Of a DNA stretch of 64,000 bases, positions 43,045 to 48,885 are shown in pieces; position 1 is the stretch's first letter, and each line of letters begins with the position of its first letter. The stretch is from the IMG/VR virus record IMGVR_UViG_3300030107_000800, positions 1 to 64,000 of that record; one strand, 5' to 3'. A program made the position numbers and the translations under genes. This DNA is from a virus. Below the pieces are notes generated by a model. That model was not told the origin of the DNA. It saw nothing but the letters and a program-made list of their open reading frames with translations, and did not search any database.

Positions 43045-43304
43045 TAGTGCTTTAACTGACCATTATCATCATACCACTCATCAGTGACATTTTCCAACTC
43101 TACACCAGTATTGAAACATCCTGTAACATTATTATTGTTTAGGATGTGGATAAACTCATTGTATTCTTGTGTAGTGTATGCTCTCTTGTCACTAGGGTGG
43201 AAGTCTTGCCAGTCAGTTCCTTCTATTTTATATGATAGTGTGTTATCATTGTTATGATAGTATTCTATTTCAGTACCATCATGTGATACAAATACATTAC
43301 GCAT
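43044..43304 (-). CDS. Unknown protein (86 aa)
   Basis: The start is the ATG at 43302-43304, which has GGAGG 6 nt upstream; longer frames to 43328 lack this. The product has beta strands (RNVFVSHDGTEIEYY; TLSYKIEGTDWQDF) followed by a helix (TTQEYNEFIHILNN). It overlaps the preceding gene by 8 bp and the next by 1. Function unknown. Confidence 0.7.
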   Translation of the reverse strand: MRNVFVSHDGTEIEYYHNNDNTLSYKIEGTDWQDFHPSDKRAYTTQEYNEFIHILNNNNVTGCFNTGVELENVTDEWYDDNGQLKH

Positions 43305-43422
43305 TGTCATCCTCCAATGGTACTTCAAATGTTACCTCAAAGAAATCAGTGAAGTCCTCGTAACGTGTTATCTTAACAGGACATTCATTTAACCACTCTT
43401 GAAATTCTGTGTACTGTGACAT
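43297..43422 (-). CDS. Very small acidic protein (41 aa)
   Basis: Reads MSQYTEFQEWLNECPVKITR and ends FEVPLEDDNA. It overlaps the upstream gene as TAATG and the downstream gene by 8 bp; its last codons contain the ribosome site of the next gene. The ECPV/I phrase also occurs in the preceding 60-residue protein (DECPIEIE), hinting at distant relation. Function unknown. Confidence 0.65.
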   Translation of the reverse strand: MSQYTEFQEWLNECPVKITRYEDFTDFFEVTFEVPLEDDNA

Positions 43423-43604
43423 TAATACTTACCTCCAGTATTGTTTACATCAATGAATGTGTTACTATCTTGTGCTTCCCTTATCTTATCAAATACATTC
43501 TCTATTTCTATTGGACATTCATCTATCATATCCAAATCTAACATTGTTTCGTACAATTTATTCATTTGATATGCTTCATCAAATGTGAGATTAATTGATA
43601 ACAT
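43422..43604 (-). CDS. Small acidic protein (60 aa), first gene of P2 operon
   Basis: Reads MLSINLTFDEAYQMNKLYETMLDLDMIDECPIEIENVFDKI; helical and acidic. It lies about 78 nt downstream of the predicted start from type I promoter P2. Function unknown. Confidence 0.7.
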   Translation of the reverse strand: MLSINLTFDEAYQMNKLYETMLDLDMIDECPIEIENVFDKIREAQDSNTFIDVNNTGGKY

Positions 43605-43688
43605 TTGTTTACTGAATTAAGGAATGGGACTTACAGGACGTAATTTCTCAACTGGATCAAGACAACCATAGATCCCTGCCCTATTAAT

Positions 43689-43731
43689 ATAATACATCAT
43701 TTTGGGATGATTACTATTGGCCTTGTGACAC
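43689..43731 (-). promoter_or_regulatory. Type I phage promoter P2
   Basis: Minus strand GTGTCACAAGGC (43720-43731), 25 nt, TATTAT (43689-43694). It shares the 18-nt block CAAAATGATGTATTATAT with promoter P4. CAGTTAGATTA precedes the box, as in P3. Confidence 0.8.
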
Positions 43732-43758
43732 TAATCTAACTGTCTTCCTATGAGATGT

Positions 43759-43986
43759 TCATGCAATGTCCTCCTTTAGAATAAACCAATCTTGACGAAA
43801 TACTATCTCATTATCAACTTCTTCCCCTAACTTGTTAAATGATTTGTTTAAACAAGGAACACCAAGTTTCCCATCTGGGTATAAACTATCGAGCATAATC
43901 TTGAACCATTGGTTATTAGCATCATGCTCAAATTGTTCTAAATCAGGAAAGAAAGTTTGACTCCAATTAGTATCATTGTATTTCAT
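43759..43986 (-). CDS. Unknown protein (75 aa)
   Basis: Reads MKYNDTNWSQTFFPDLEQFEHDANNQWFKIMLDSLYPDGK and ends RQDWFILKEDIA. AGGAGG lies 9 nt before the start. It is aromatic-rich with one Cys. It is the last gene of the P3 operon. No family recognised. Confidence 0.7.
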   Translation of the reverse strand: MKYNDTNWSQTFFPDLEQFEHDANNQWFKIMLDSLYPDGKLGVPCLNKSFNKLGEEVDNEIVFRQDWFILKEDIA

Positions 43987-44202
43987 TCAATTAACCTCCT
44001 TTAAGTTAGAATTAATGTAATCAATTTGCTCTTGTGTTGTTAATGGTTTTTCAGCATCTTCATCATAAATGCGAATTGATAACTCTGCATCTTGTGATAA
44101 TGCAATGCCCTCATCATCAAGTGCTTCCCATATACGGTTAGCAATTTGTGAATGTTTGTCCTCTGGTATTACTTCCCATAGGTTAATGTAATCTTGGTTC
44201 AT
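43987..44202 (-). CDS. Small acidic protein (71 aa)
   Basis: Reads MNQDYINLWEVIPEDKHSQIANRIWEALDDEGI, then LSIRIYDEDAEKPLTTQEQIDYI; strongly acidic. It starts 4 bp inside the upstream gene and ends directly before the next start. Acidity and size resemble small phage inhibitor proteins, but nothing specific supports that. Confidence 0.7.
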   Translation of the reverse strand: MNQDYINLWEVIPEDKHSQIANRIWEALDDEGIALSQDAELSIRIYDEDAEKPLTTQEQIDYINSNLKEVN

Positions 44203-44408
44203 TTGTAACTTGTTAATGGGTGGATTAAATTAAGTGTGTAATCAATATTTCTTATGCACCATCCTGTAACATCACTTATCTTATCTACCAACTCATCTTC
44301 ATCTTCTACTTCCCATATACCTAGTGCGGTATCATGTAATGAAATCTCTTCATCAAATGTTAATTCATCATCAGTATCAAATTCAATGTCAGTAACTAGA
44401 ATTTTCAT
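44199..44408 (-). CDS. Small acidic protein (69 aa)
   Basis: The start at 44406-44408 (MKILVTDIEFDTDDELTFDEE) has GGGAGG 4 nt upstream; the longer frame to 44504 would run through the zinc-ribbon gene. The two beta strands and the DELVDKISDVTGWCI helix form a compact acidic fold. Many cyanophages carry comparable short VxDIxFDxDDE proteins. Function unknown. Confidence 0.7.
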   Translation of the reverse strand: MKILVTDIEFDTDDELTFDEEISLHDTALGIWEVEDEDELVDKISDVTGWCIRNIDYTLNLIHPLTSYK

Positions 44409-44566
44409 GCTACCTCCCAATCTGATTTGTTGACTGATTCTCTGCAACATTGGCATGTAATTGCCGACCAACAAAAATGATATACTCTGTTGTATTGTTG
44501 GCATTTAGGACATACAATTTCTTTACCATTGTATCCTGCCCTAGTGTAACGATTGACTTTACTCAT
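44405..44566 (-). CDS. Small zinc-ribbon protein
   Basis: A 53-residue protein with CPKC at 19-22 and a second knuckle at C38 and C41 (TCQCC), a four-Cys zinc ribbon, and a YHFCWSAITC core that I recognise from cyanophage small proteins. The chosen start overlaps the upstream stop; a longer frame adds an unlikely N-terminus. Zinc ribbons of this size usually mediate contact with nucleic acid or a polymerase. No partner can be named. Confidence 0.8.
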   Translation of the reverse strand: MSKVNRYTRAGYNGKEIVCPKCQQYNRVYHFCWSAITCQCCRESVNKSDWEVA

Positions 44567-44804
44567 AATACTGTGGTCTTTGCTTAGGATACTGTTGAGT
44601 AATATTATCAACTAACTCATCATACAACTCAGGATCATAATTATCAATTTCTTCTTTTATCTCATCACTGCTGCACTTTTCATAGTATTCAGTCAGTTGA
44701 TCTGTTACTACTGCAACTAGAGTTTTGAGATCCATGCCATCTACAATTATTTCAACAAATTGTGATGCCACTTCTCTGTCTTGATCTTTGGTTAGATTAG
44801 GCAT
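44559..44804 (-). CDS. Small acidic conserved-type protein (81 aa)
   Basis: Reads MPNLTKDQDREVASQFVEIIVDGMDLKTLVAVVTDQLTEYYEK, then an acidic tail ending QYPKQRPQYYE. AGGAGG lies 5 nt before the start. Helical; the pattern recurs among cyanomyovirus small proteins. It overlaps both neighbours. Function unknown. Confidence 0.75.
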   Translation of the reverse strand: MPNLTKDQDREVASQFVEIIVDGMDLKTLVAVVTDQLTEYYEKCSSDEIKEEIDNYDPELYDELVDNITQQYPKQRPQYYE

Positions 44805-44955
44805 AGTGTCCTCCTTGTGCCTGTTCGACTGCTACCACATACCCAGTTCTTTCAAAGTATTCATGTGCTATATTACTTGCTTCTTCCAGTGATTTTGTAA
44901 ATTTAACTGGACTGGTGAATACACAATAGAATTGTGGAAGATCGGGATTGAGCAT
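44797..44955 (-). CDS. Small unknown protein (52 aa), first gene of P3 operon
   Basis: Reads MLNPDLPQFYCVFTSPVKFT, then SLEEASNIAHEYFERTGYVVAVEQAQ: a beta-alpha-beta arrangement. It lies about 20 nt from the predicted P3 start. Its last codons contain the ribosome site of the next gene. Function unknown. Confidence 0.7.
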   Translation of the reverse strand: MLNPDLPQFYCVFTSPVKFTKSLEEASNIAHEYFERTGYVVAVEQAQGGHYA

Positions 44956-44980
44956 AAGTGCCTTGCTTGACTACCTTTAT

Positions 44981-45023
44981 ATAATAACAGACCATGAGAG
45001 ATTATCCCATGGCCTTGTGACAC
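44981..45023 (-). promoter_or_regulatory. Type I phage promoter P3
   Basis: Minus strand GTGTCACAAGGC (45012-45023), 25 nt, TATTAT (44981-44986). CCAGTTAGATTA precedes the box. Confidence 0.8.
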
Positions 45024-45038
45024 TAATCTAACTGGTTG

Positions 45039-45266
45039 TTACTTGCGTGTGTTTTCCACATCATACTCTATGATGATCTTCTTAGATGCTCTACCAACAC
45101 TATTAAGTGTCTCAATACGCTCTACACTTCCGTTTAGACACGCTGCTATCTGAAGTATTTCAGATATTAGTTCACCTCTATCCATATACATGAACTGATC
45201 CTCCTGTAGGCGACTACAAGAGATCTCAGTGTCATCCTCGTAACACTTCACATCATTATTGTTCAT
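45039..45266 (-). CDS. Unknown protein (75 aa)
   Basis: The start at 45264-45266 (MNNNDVKCYEDDTEISCSRL) has AAGGAG 10 nt upstream. The C-terminal half (ELISEILQIAACLNGSVERIETLNSVGRASKKIIIEYDV) is a helix plus strand. A longer frame to 45344 would overlap the preceding gene fully. It ends the operon before P3. Function unknown. Confidence 0.65.
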   Translation of the reverse strand: MNNNDVKCYEDDTEISCSRLQEDQFMYMDRGELISEILQIAACLNGSVERIETLNSVGRASKKIIIEYDVENTRK

Positions 45267-45432
45267 TTTGTTTGATCTCCTTCCAGTGGGCATACATTCT
45301 TCCGAATAACATTCCTTCATGCGATTTGATTGAATCACCCTCAAGAATCTCTCTCTGTCTCTTGTCTAACGTCACATTCATTGAGAGATATTCTTTCTCC
45401 CAGTTCTGTATTTGCTCAACACTGAGTTTCAT
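45256..45432 (-). CDS. Small unknown protein (58 aa)
   Basis: Reads MKLSVEQIQNWEKEYLSMNVTLDKRQREILEGD, helical, ending HWKEIKQNEQ. It overlaps the upstream gene by ATGA and the downstream gene by 11 bp. Function unknown. Confidence 0.7.
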   Translation of the reverse strand: MKLSVEQIQNWEKEYLSMNVTLDKRQREILEGDSIKSHEGMLFGRMYAHWKEIKQNEQ

Positions 45433-45605
45433 TGTGTAATAATGATCGTATGATTATTTGTTTGGACATTAAAATGTTTCTGAACATTCATGTTATTGTC
45501 TAGCATGTGTTTTGCTAGATCTTGTAACAGTCTTTCAGTGGCAACTGTCATAGGGATGATGTTACCATGATCGGATTTATCCATCGTCCATTTTGCTTTC
45601 TTCAT
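45429..45605 (-). CDS. Small basic protein (58 aa)
   Basis: Reads MKKAKWTMDKSDHGNIIPMTVATERLLQDLAKHMLDNNMNV. The end, HFNVQTNNHTIIITQ, is a likely strand. It lies in a run of six genes joined by 4- to 29-bp overlaps. Function unknown. Confidence 0.65.
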   Translation of the reverse strand: MKKAKWTMDKSDHGNIIPMTVATERLLQDLAKHMLDNNMNVQKHFNVQTNNHTIIITQ

Positions 45606-45708
45606 TGTTAAGTATCAATTTTAGTAAGTATATTGGTATGAGAGCGAGCGAACCGCCGAGCATTGTGAATACTACTATAGAATATAGATCAATTAGATTA
45701 TTTGCCAT
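45577..45708 (-). CDS. Tiny single-pass membrane protein (43 aa)
   Basis: One hydrophobic helix spans residues about 8-33 (YSIVVFTMLGGSLALIPIYLLK), with a short acidic tail. It overlaps the next gene by 29 bp. Probably inserted in the host inner or thylakoid membrane. Function unknown. Confidence 0.65.
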   Translation of the reverse strand: MANNLIDLYSIVVFTMLGGSLALIPIYLLKLILNNEESKMDDG

Positions 45709-45832
45709 TATTCCAAGGCATTGTATTACCAGTTTCATTATAAGGAAATAGTTTATGTTCCTTGCGGTAGTGTACTATTTCCATGATGTCATCACGTTTT
45801 GCAATACATTGACGAATTAGATATTCTATCAT
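45698..45832 (-). CDS. Very small unknown protein (44 aa)
   Basis: Reads MIEYLIRQCIAKRDDIMEIV, then HYRKEHKLFPYNETGNTMPW. The start overlaps the upstream stop as ATGA. Function unknown. Confidence 0.65.
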   Translation of the reverse strand: MIEYLIRQCIAKRDDIMEIVHYRKEHKLFPYNETGNTMPWNNGK

Positions 45833-45987
45833 AAAAGAATTGCACCTATGATGAATCCCTTAGCGAAACTTATACAAACTACTTGATAGTCTGTCCATCC
45901 AAATTTGTCTTGACACTTCTTGATAAGTTTCTTATCCCAAGTAACTATCTTGTCAAATATTTGTGATGCTTTATTACCTAATTTCAT
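45829..45987 (-). CDS. Small amphipathic membrane-associated protein (52 aa)
   Basis: Reads MKLGNKASQIFDKIVTWDKK, then GWTDYQVVCISFAKGFIIGAILL at the C-terminus, a likely tail anchor. The WTDYQ..C..F.KGFIIGA phrase is one I associate with cyanophage small proteins. It is joined to both neighbours by ATGA overlaps. Function unknown. Confidence 0.7.
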   Translation of the reverse strand: MKLGNKASQIFDKIVTWDKKLIKKCQDKFGWTDYQVVCISFAKGFIIGAILL

Positions 45988-46190
45988 TTCTTTTTAATAT
46001 AATGGTTAATTACTTCTATTTGGTCATGCCATCGAGCGATCTTGTCTATTTCCTGTTGCATTGCTTCAGTAATATCAGGATGCTCACCTATACCAACAGG
46101 ATTATTTAGATATACTTCAATATTGGCAAGGTGCATCTGGATTTCACCATTTGCATGTGCTAGTAGTGCCTTGATTAGTTGTTCTCTCAT
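45984..46190 (-). CDS. Conserved cyanomyovirus helical protein (68 aa)
   Basis: The start is the ATG at 46188-46190 (MREQLIKALLAHANGEIQMHLANIEVYLNNPVGIGEHPDI), not the longer frame from 46304, whose extra residues come from the AT-rich promoter region. The helical sequence with a GIGEHxD motif and KIARWHDQIEVINHY end is a common cyanomyovirus small protein of unknown role. It is first in a seven-gene overlapping operon. Confidence 0.8.
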   Translation of the reverse strand: MREQLIKALLAHANGEIQMHLANIEVYLNNPVGIGEHPDITEAMQQEIDKIARWHDQIEVINHYIKKK

Positions 46191-46255
46191 AGTTACAAAT
46201 GATACAATTAAAAATATATAGGTATAAATTTTTGTGTCTATTTCAACACTCTTTA

Positions 46256-46263
46256 TATAAATA
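46256..46263 (+). promoter_or_regulatory. Rightward late promoter TATAAATA
   Basis: A perfect TATAAATA on the plus strand, 110 nt upstream of the only rightward gene and 25 nt upstream of a small frame with a good ribosome site. A TATAAT-like sequence at 46354-46359 is a second possible start. Confidence 0.55.
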
Positions 46264-46287
46264 ATAGTAGAATTGAGGAAGAGCAAG

Positions 46288-46341
46288 ATGTACCCAAAAC
46301 ACATACATTATGCTGTCCACCGAATACAATTAATGGTTTAA
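46288..46341 (+). CDS. Possible 17-codon leader peptide
   Basis: MYPKHIHYAVHRIQLMV, preceded by GAGGAAGAGCAAG, a strong ribosome site with an 8-nt spacer. It lies between the rightward late promoter and the 50-residue gene, and may set the translation of that gene, which lacks its own site. Very short, so tentative. Confidence 0.35.
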   Translation: MYPKHIHYAVHRIQLMV

Positions 46342-46372
46342 TCTCATGCACAATATAATTTCTCAAAATAGA

Positions 46373-46525
46373 ATGGCAAACTGGAATCATCATAGTTACG
46401 ACACTTATGCCGTTAGTCATCAAATGGATGACGAAATGTTAGATGATTACTACGAGTGCCTTATTGAGTGTGAAGATAACCAGTCTAGTTGTAAGAGGAT
46501 ATGTAGAGAATTACTGATAACATAG
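46373..46525 (+). CDS. Only rightward gene: small twin-CX3C protein (50 aa)
   Basis: Reads MANWNHHSYDTYAVSHQMDD, then two CX3C motifs: C29-x3-C33 and C40-x3-C44 (YYECLIEC and CKRICREL). The CX3C pair separated by 6 residues suggests a disulfide- or metal-stapled helical hairpin. Similar ECxxEC...C proteins occur in cyanophages and marine picocyanobacteria. It has a late-type promoter upstream and a strong terminator 27 nt after its stop, making it an independent transcription unit opposite to every neighbour. No ribosome site is evident. Function unknown. Confidence 0.75.
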   Translation: MANWNHHSYDTYAVSHQMDDEMLDDYYECLIECEDNQSSCKRICRELLIT

Positions 46526-46551
46526 GCCAAGACAATTAAATAACTGTCACA

Positions 46552-46582
46552 AGACCTCTGAGAATCCTCTCAGGGGTCTTTT
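46552..46582 (+). terminator. Rho-independent terminator of the rightward gene
   Basis: AGACCTCTGAGA stem, ATCC loop, TCTCAGGGGTCT stem (12 bp with one G-U pair), then TTTTAA on the plus strand. On the minus strand there is no T tract, so it serves the rightward gene. Confidence 0.9.
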
Positions 46583-46588
46583 AATATG

Positions 46589-46840
46589 TTATCTGATAAT
46601 CATAGGGTGATCTTCCCATCCTCGTCCTGTATGGGGAACAGGGATGACTTTAGGAGTAGGTATTTCAATTAAGACTTTAATTCCACTCATTAAAGTATCA
46701 ATGGAATTACTCATCTTACGATAACCAGTACCGACATACAACTGACCTGCGAACACTGATACTGTTGCTGCACCCCAGAATAGATAATAAAATCTACTCT
46801 TTACTTGATGTCTTAGTTTTTCTTTGTTCTTTTTGGTCAT
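46589..46840 (-). CDS. Conserved small membrane protein (83 aa)
   Basis: A basic N-terminus (MTKKNKEKLRHQVKSRFYY), then one membrane helix LFWGAATVSVFAGQLYVGTGY (residues about 20-40), then a polar tail with PTPKVIPVPHTGRGWEDHP. The YLFWGAATVSV.GQLYVGTGYR phrase is a pattern I know from T4-like cyanophages. The charge arrangement predicts the N-terminus in the cytoplasm. Function unknown; probably acts on the host membrane. Confidence 0.8.
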   Translation of the reverse strand: MTKKNKEKLRHQVKSRFYYLFWGAATVSVFAGQLYVGTGYRKMSNSIDTLMSGIKVLIEIPTPKVIPVPHTGRGWEDHPMIIR

Positions 46841-47111
46841 AGTATTTCAATAAGTTAAATTCAGACTCTTGTAATTTGAGTCGTTCAAGGTGCTTTCTTG
46901 CATCAATTATATCCCTGAACCATGCACGATTGAAAGCATCTTTTTTTGTTGGTTCAAGGTAGATAGGGAACATTGTGTAAGGAAAATTCTCTTTGCTCCT
47001 GCAATACTTTGCTTCTATCTTATCATAATTGATTTTACGTTTACGTCCGCTTGTCCTCCGCTTAGTTAATTTCTTTGCATTTTCATCAAAGTTACGCTGA
47101 GTTCTTGCCAT
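46794..47111 (-). CDS. Basic protein (105 aa), possible nucleic-acid binding
   Basis: Highly basic N-terminal 30 residues (NFDENAKKLTKRRTSGRKRKINYDK), then a helical region with PYTMFPIYLEPTKKDAFNRAWFRDI. It ends in a Lys-rich tail encoded in an overlap of 47 bp with the membrane-protein gene. No zinc ligands. Function unknown. Confidence 0.7.
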   Translation of the reverse strand: MARTQRNFDENAKKLTKRRTSGRKRKINYDKIEAKYCRSKENFPYTMFPIYLEPTKKDAFNRAWFRDIIDARKHLERLKLQESEFNLLKYYDQKEQRKTKTSSKE

Positions 47112-47247
47112 TTAGTTCATCAATTAATGATCTTAGTTGATTAATTCTTTGAAGTAATATCTCTGACTTCTCATCATCTGACTCGTTAAATGCAGTCATA
47201 TAATCGAGAATCAATGATCTTAGTTCCTCACTCTTTGCATGATTCAT
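47092..47247 (-). CDS. Small helical protein (51 aa)
   Basis: Reads MNHAKSEELRSLILDYMTAF, then SEILLQRINQLRSLIDELNG. Two LRSLI helices suggest a coiled-coil hairpin. It overlaps both neighbours by 20 bp. Function unknown. Confidence 0.65.
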   Translation of the reverse strand: MNHAKSEELRSLILDYMTAFNESDDEKSEILLQRINQLRSLIDELNGKNSA

Positions 47248-47473
47248 AGAGTTCTTGGAGTTCATCCTCATTATAGAATAGAGTTGACTCAGTATTTAAT
47301 AGATCTGGGTTCAACCACTCGAACCATTCATCCGCAAAATATAATGCGGAATCTACGCAATCCGTTGCCATTAGTGACTGGAATCGTTCAACAACCCAGT
47401 CACGAAGCACTTCGCGTTGTGCGGAAACTATACTCAATTCCTGCTCATTTACAGTTAGATCTTCATTGTTCAT
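47228..47473 (-). CDS. Acidic protein (81 aa)
   Basis: Start at 47471-47473 (MNNEDLTVNEQELSIVSAQREVLRDWVVERFQSLMATDCVDSALYFADEWFEWLNP), in preference to the frame from 47539, which lies over the upstream gene. It is helical, acidic and rich in Trp. It overlaps the upstream gene by 11 bp. Function unknown. Confidence 0.7.
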   Translation of the reverse strand: MNNEDLTVNEQELSIVSAQREVLRDWVVERFQSLMATDCVDSALYFADEWFEWLNPDLLNTESTLFYNEDELQELYESCKE

Positions 47474-47633
47474 TGGAAAATTCCACTTTAAGTTTAGCAT
47501 CAGCGAGTGCTGCCACCATTGTCCATGCGGTCTCTCCACTCACCATATTTGTATCACAATAATACTCAATAGTATCCTCAAGTAATTCCTTGATTTCTAC
47601 GAGTTGTGATGCTCTTTCATTAGAAATATTCAT
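47463..47633 (-). CDS. Conserved small cyanophage protein (56 aa)
   Basis: Reads MNISNERASQLVEIKELLED, then VSGETAWTMVAALADAKLKVEF. The GETAWTMV.ALADAKL phrase is one I recognise from cyanomyovirus small proteins. It starts with ATGA overlap and is helical. Function unknown. Confidence 0.75.
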   Translation of the reverse strand: MNISNERASQLVEIKELLEDTIEYYCDTNMVSGETAWTMVAALADAKLKVEFSNEQ

Positions 47634-47920
47634 CGTCTTACCAGTGTAAGGTCATTGGTCAAGTGATTGTATGAATAAAATGCCAATTCACTTGGTAATA
47701 CTTCTTCTATTGCTTTACAGAACTCAAGTGTAAAGAAAGACTGGTATCTCCAGAATTTCTTCTCTTCATCTGAGTGTGGTAATGCACTGGTCTTAACTTT
47801 AATAGTATATTGCTTAGAATCCTCTAACTTAATTTCAGATAGAAGTTCCTTAACATGAGCAACAATCATAGGTGCTGCTTTCTGTGCCTTCAATTTAGTA
47901 AGTGATGGAAGATTTTTCAT
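47630..47920 (-). CDS. Unknown protein (96 aa)
   Basis: The start at 47918-47920 (MKNLPSLTKLKAQKAAPMIVAHVKELLSEIKLEDSK) lies about 14 nt after the predicted start of a sigma70-like promoter, so the leader is very short. The product is a helix, then strands QYTIKVKTSAL and FWRYQSFFTLEFCKAI. Function unknown. Confidence 0.7.
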   Translation of the reverse strand: MKNLPSLTKLKAQKAAPMIVAHVKELLSEIKLEDSKQYTIKVKTSALPHSDEEKKFWRYQSFFTLEFCKAIEEVLPSELAFYSYNHLTNDLTLVRR

Positions 47921-47940
47921 TAAAAAGATGCAATGGGAAT

Positions 47941-47969
47941 AGTATAGCATGAAAAATGGATGCAGTCAA
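47941..47969 (-). promoter_or_regulatory. Sigma70-like promoter nested in a terminator
   Basis: Minus strand TTGACT (47964-47969), 17 nt, TATACT (47941-47946) with a TG one base upstream (extended -10). The -35 sits in the loop and right arm of the terminator at 47952-47980. Confidence 0.65.
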
Positions 47970-47980
47970 GACTACATCCA
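47952..47980 (-). terminator. Rho-independent terminator
   Basis: Minus strand TGGATGTAGT stem, CTTG loop, ACTGCATCCA stem (one G-U pair), then TTTTTC. It lies about 10 nt after the 152-residue gene and ends the P5 transcript. Confidence 0.85.
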
Positions 47981-47989
47981 CTATTGAAT

Positions 47990-48448
47990 TTATCTCATAT
48001 ATAAATATCCTCCTGACCAGTCACAACTCAGTAAGCAATTCTCTCTTGACTTATCATCAAGTAAGTTGTATCTTACATGTTGTGCTGGTTTTGCCCAACC
48101 TGCTGGTTTGTAAACATCACCAGTGATCTTATCAACAAAAGCATGAACACTACCATCACGATACTCATTACGATTTTGGAATGTATCGTAATCTTGTTGG
48201 ATGATCTTGAAATACTTTCTGCCTGATTGAACTCTGAATCTCATCAAGTTAGCAGTACCATTATCTAATGCTGCTAATTGACCCTTGGCATAATCAGATA
48301 AATCTGTTCTGCCATTTGAGAATCTCTCAACATTGCCCTCAATCATTCTTCTATGGTATCCTTCATACTGTGCTGCTAGTGCATCACATAAGTCATCAAC
48401 ATACTGTCTGACTTGTTCTGTTTTGGAAACGAATAATGTTTTGGACAT
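47990..48448 (-). CDS. Conserved cyanophage protein (152 aa)
   Basis: ATG at 48446-48448 (MSKTLFVSKTEQVRQYVDDLCDALAAQYEGYHRRM). The C-terminal domain GRKYFKIIQQDYDTFQNRN, SVHAFVDKITGDVYKPAGWAKPAQHVRYNLLDD ending WSGGYLYMR is a pattern common in cyanomyoviruses; the strand-loop layout and conserved KPAGW, HVRYNL and W-GGYLY suggest a small globular enzyme or binding domain. It is monocistronic between promoter P5 with its structured leader and a strong terminator, so it is probably made early and abundantly. Function unknown. Confidence 0.85.
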   Translation of the reverse strand: MSKTLFVSKTEQVRQYVDDLCDALAAQYEGYHRRMIEGNVERFSNGRTDLSDYAKGQLAALDNGTANLMRFRVQSGRKYFKIIQQDYDTFQNRNEYRDGSVHAFVDKITGDVYKPAGWAKPAQHVRYNLLDDKSRENCLLSCDWSGGYLYMR

Positions 48449-48479
48449 AAACCTCAATGTATTTTAAGTGAGAGAAACA

Positions 48480-48556
48480 AAATCCCAGATGTCTGACCTA
48501 TGCTAACTTGTTTACCAAGTCTAATTAAGATCTCAGGGATGGGATTTCGTTTCCCA
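48480..48556 (-). other. Structured, possibly switching 5' leader of the P5 transcript
   Basis: On the minus strand, AAATCCCA (48540-48547) can pair with the downstream TGGGATTT (48480-48487) or with the upstream TGGGA at 48552-48556 in a 5' hairpin. These pairings exclude each other. Inside is a hairpin ACTTG-GTAAA-CAAGT (48506-48520). A T-rich stretch follows the long-range stem. This is the usual geometry of an attenuator or riboswitch, ahead of the 152-residue gene. Confidence 0.5.
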
Positions 48557-48563
48557 TATTCTT

Positions 48564-48606
48564 ATTATACATCAGTTGAGGATGTTGTCTCTGTGGCCTG
48601 TGCCAC
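48564..48606 (-). promoter_or_regulatory. Type I phage promoter P5
   Basis: Minus strand GTGGCACAGGCC (48595-48606), 25 nt, TATAAT (48564-48569). CCAGTTGAGAAA precedes the box. It lies inside the 3' end of the 100-residue gene. Confidence 0.75.
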
Positions 48607-48867
48607 TTTCTCAACTGGTTTTGATTTGCTGCTTTCCTGTGCCTTTGCCTTTATACTATCAATGGTCTTTAATGACCATGAATATACGTTCTTAGCAGTA
48701 GGTACAATAACATCAGTGGTAAATTCATCCCACTCATATAGATGTATCTGCCAACGTACCTTGGCATCTTCAATGTATTCACCTAGACTGATATGTGTTT
48801 CATCAGGTCTATCTGTTGGTGGTTTGTAGAGACTGCCTTTAACTTTTGGTCGTGGTGATTCAGTCAT
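48565..48867 (-). CDS. Protein with RWxIHxxE domain and disordered C-terminal tail (copy B)
   Basis: A 100-residue protein. Residues 27-70 (ISLGEYIEDAKVRWQIHLYEWDEFTTDVIVP) share Y-x2-D-x3-RW-x-IH-x2-E with the basic-tailed protein at 41298. The tail is Lys/Ser/Thr/Glu-rich and disordered. Promoter P5 is contained in its last codons, so its 3' end has a double function. Function unknown. Confidence 0.7.
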   Translation of the reverse strand: MTESPRPKVKGSLYKPPTDRPDETHISLGEYIEDAKVRWQIHLYEWDEFTTDVIVPTAKNVYSWSLKTIDSIKAKAQESSKSKPVEKVAQATETTSSTDV

Positions 48868-48885
48868 AGCATTGTATAATATGTA

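Noticed and set aside
46191-46304. Hydrophobic N-terminal extension of the 68-residue conserved protein
   Set aside because: The extension translates the AT-rich divergent promoter region; the conserved protein begins MREQLIKALLAH.
46540-46580. A seventh type I promoter on the plus strand (CTGTCACAAGAC then TTAATA)
   Set aside because: It overlaps a perfect terminator, has poor box and -10 matches, and no rightward gene follows.
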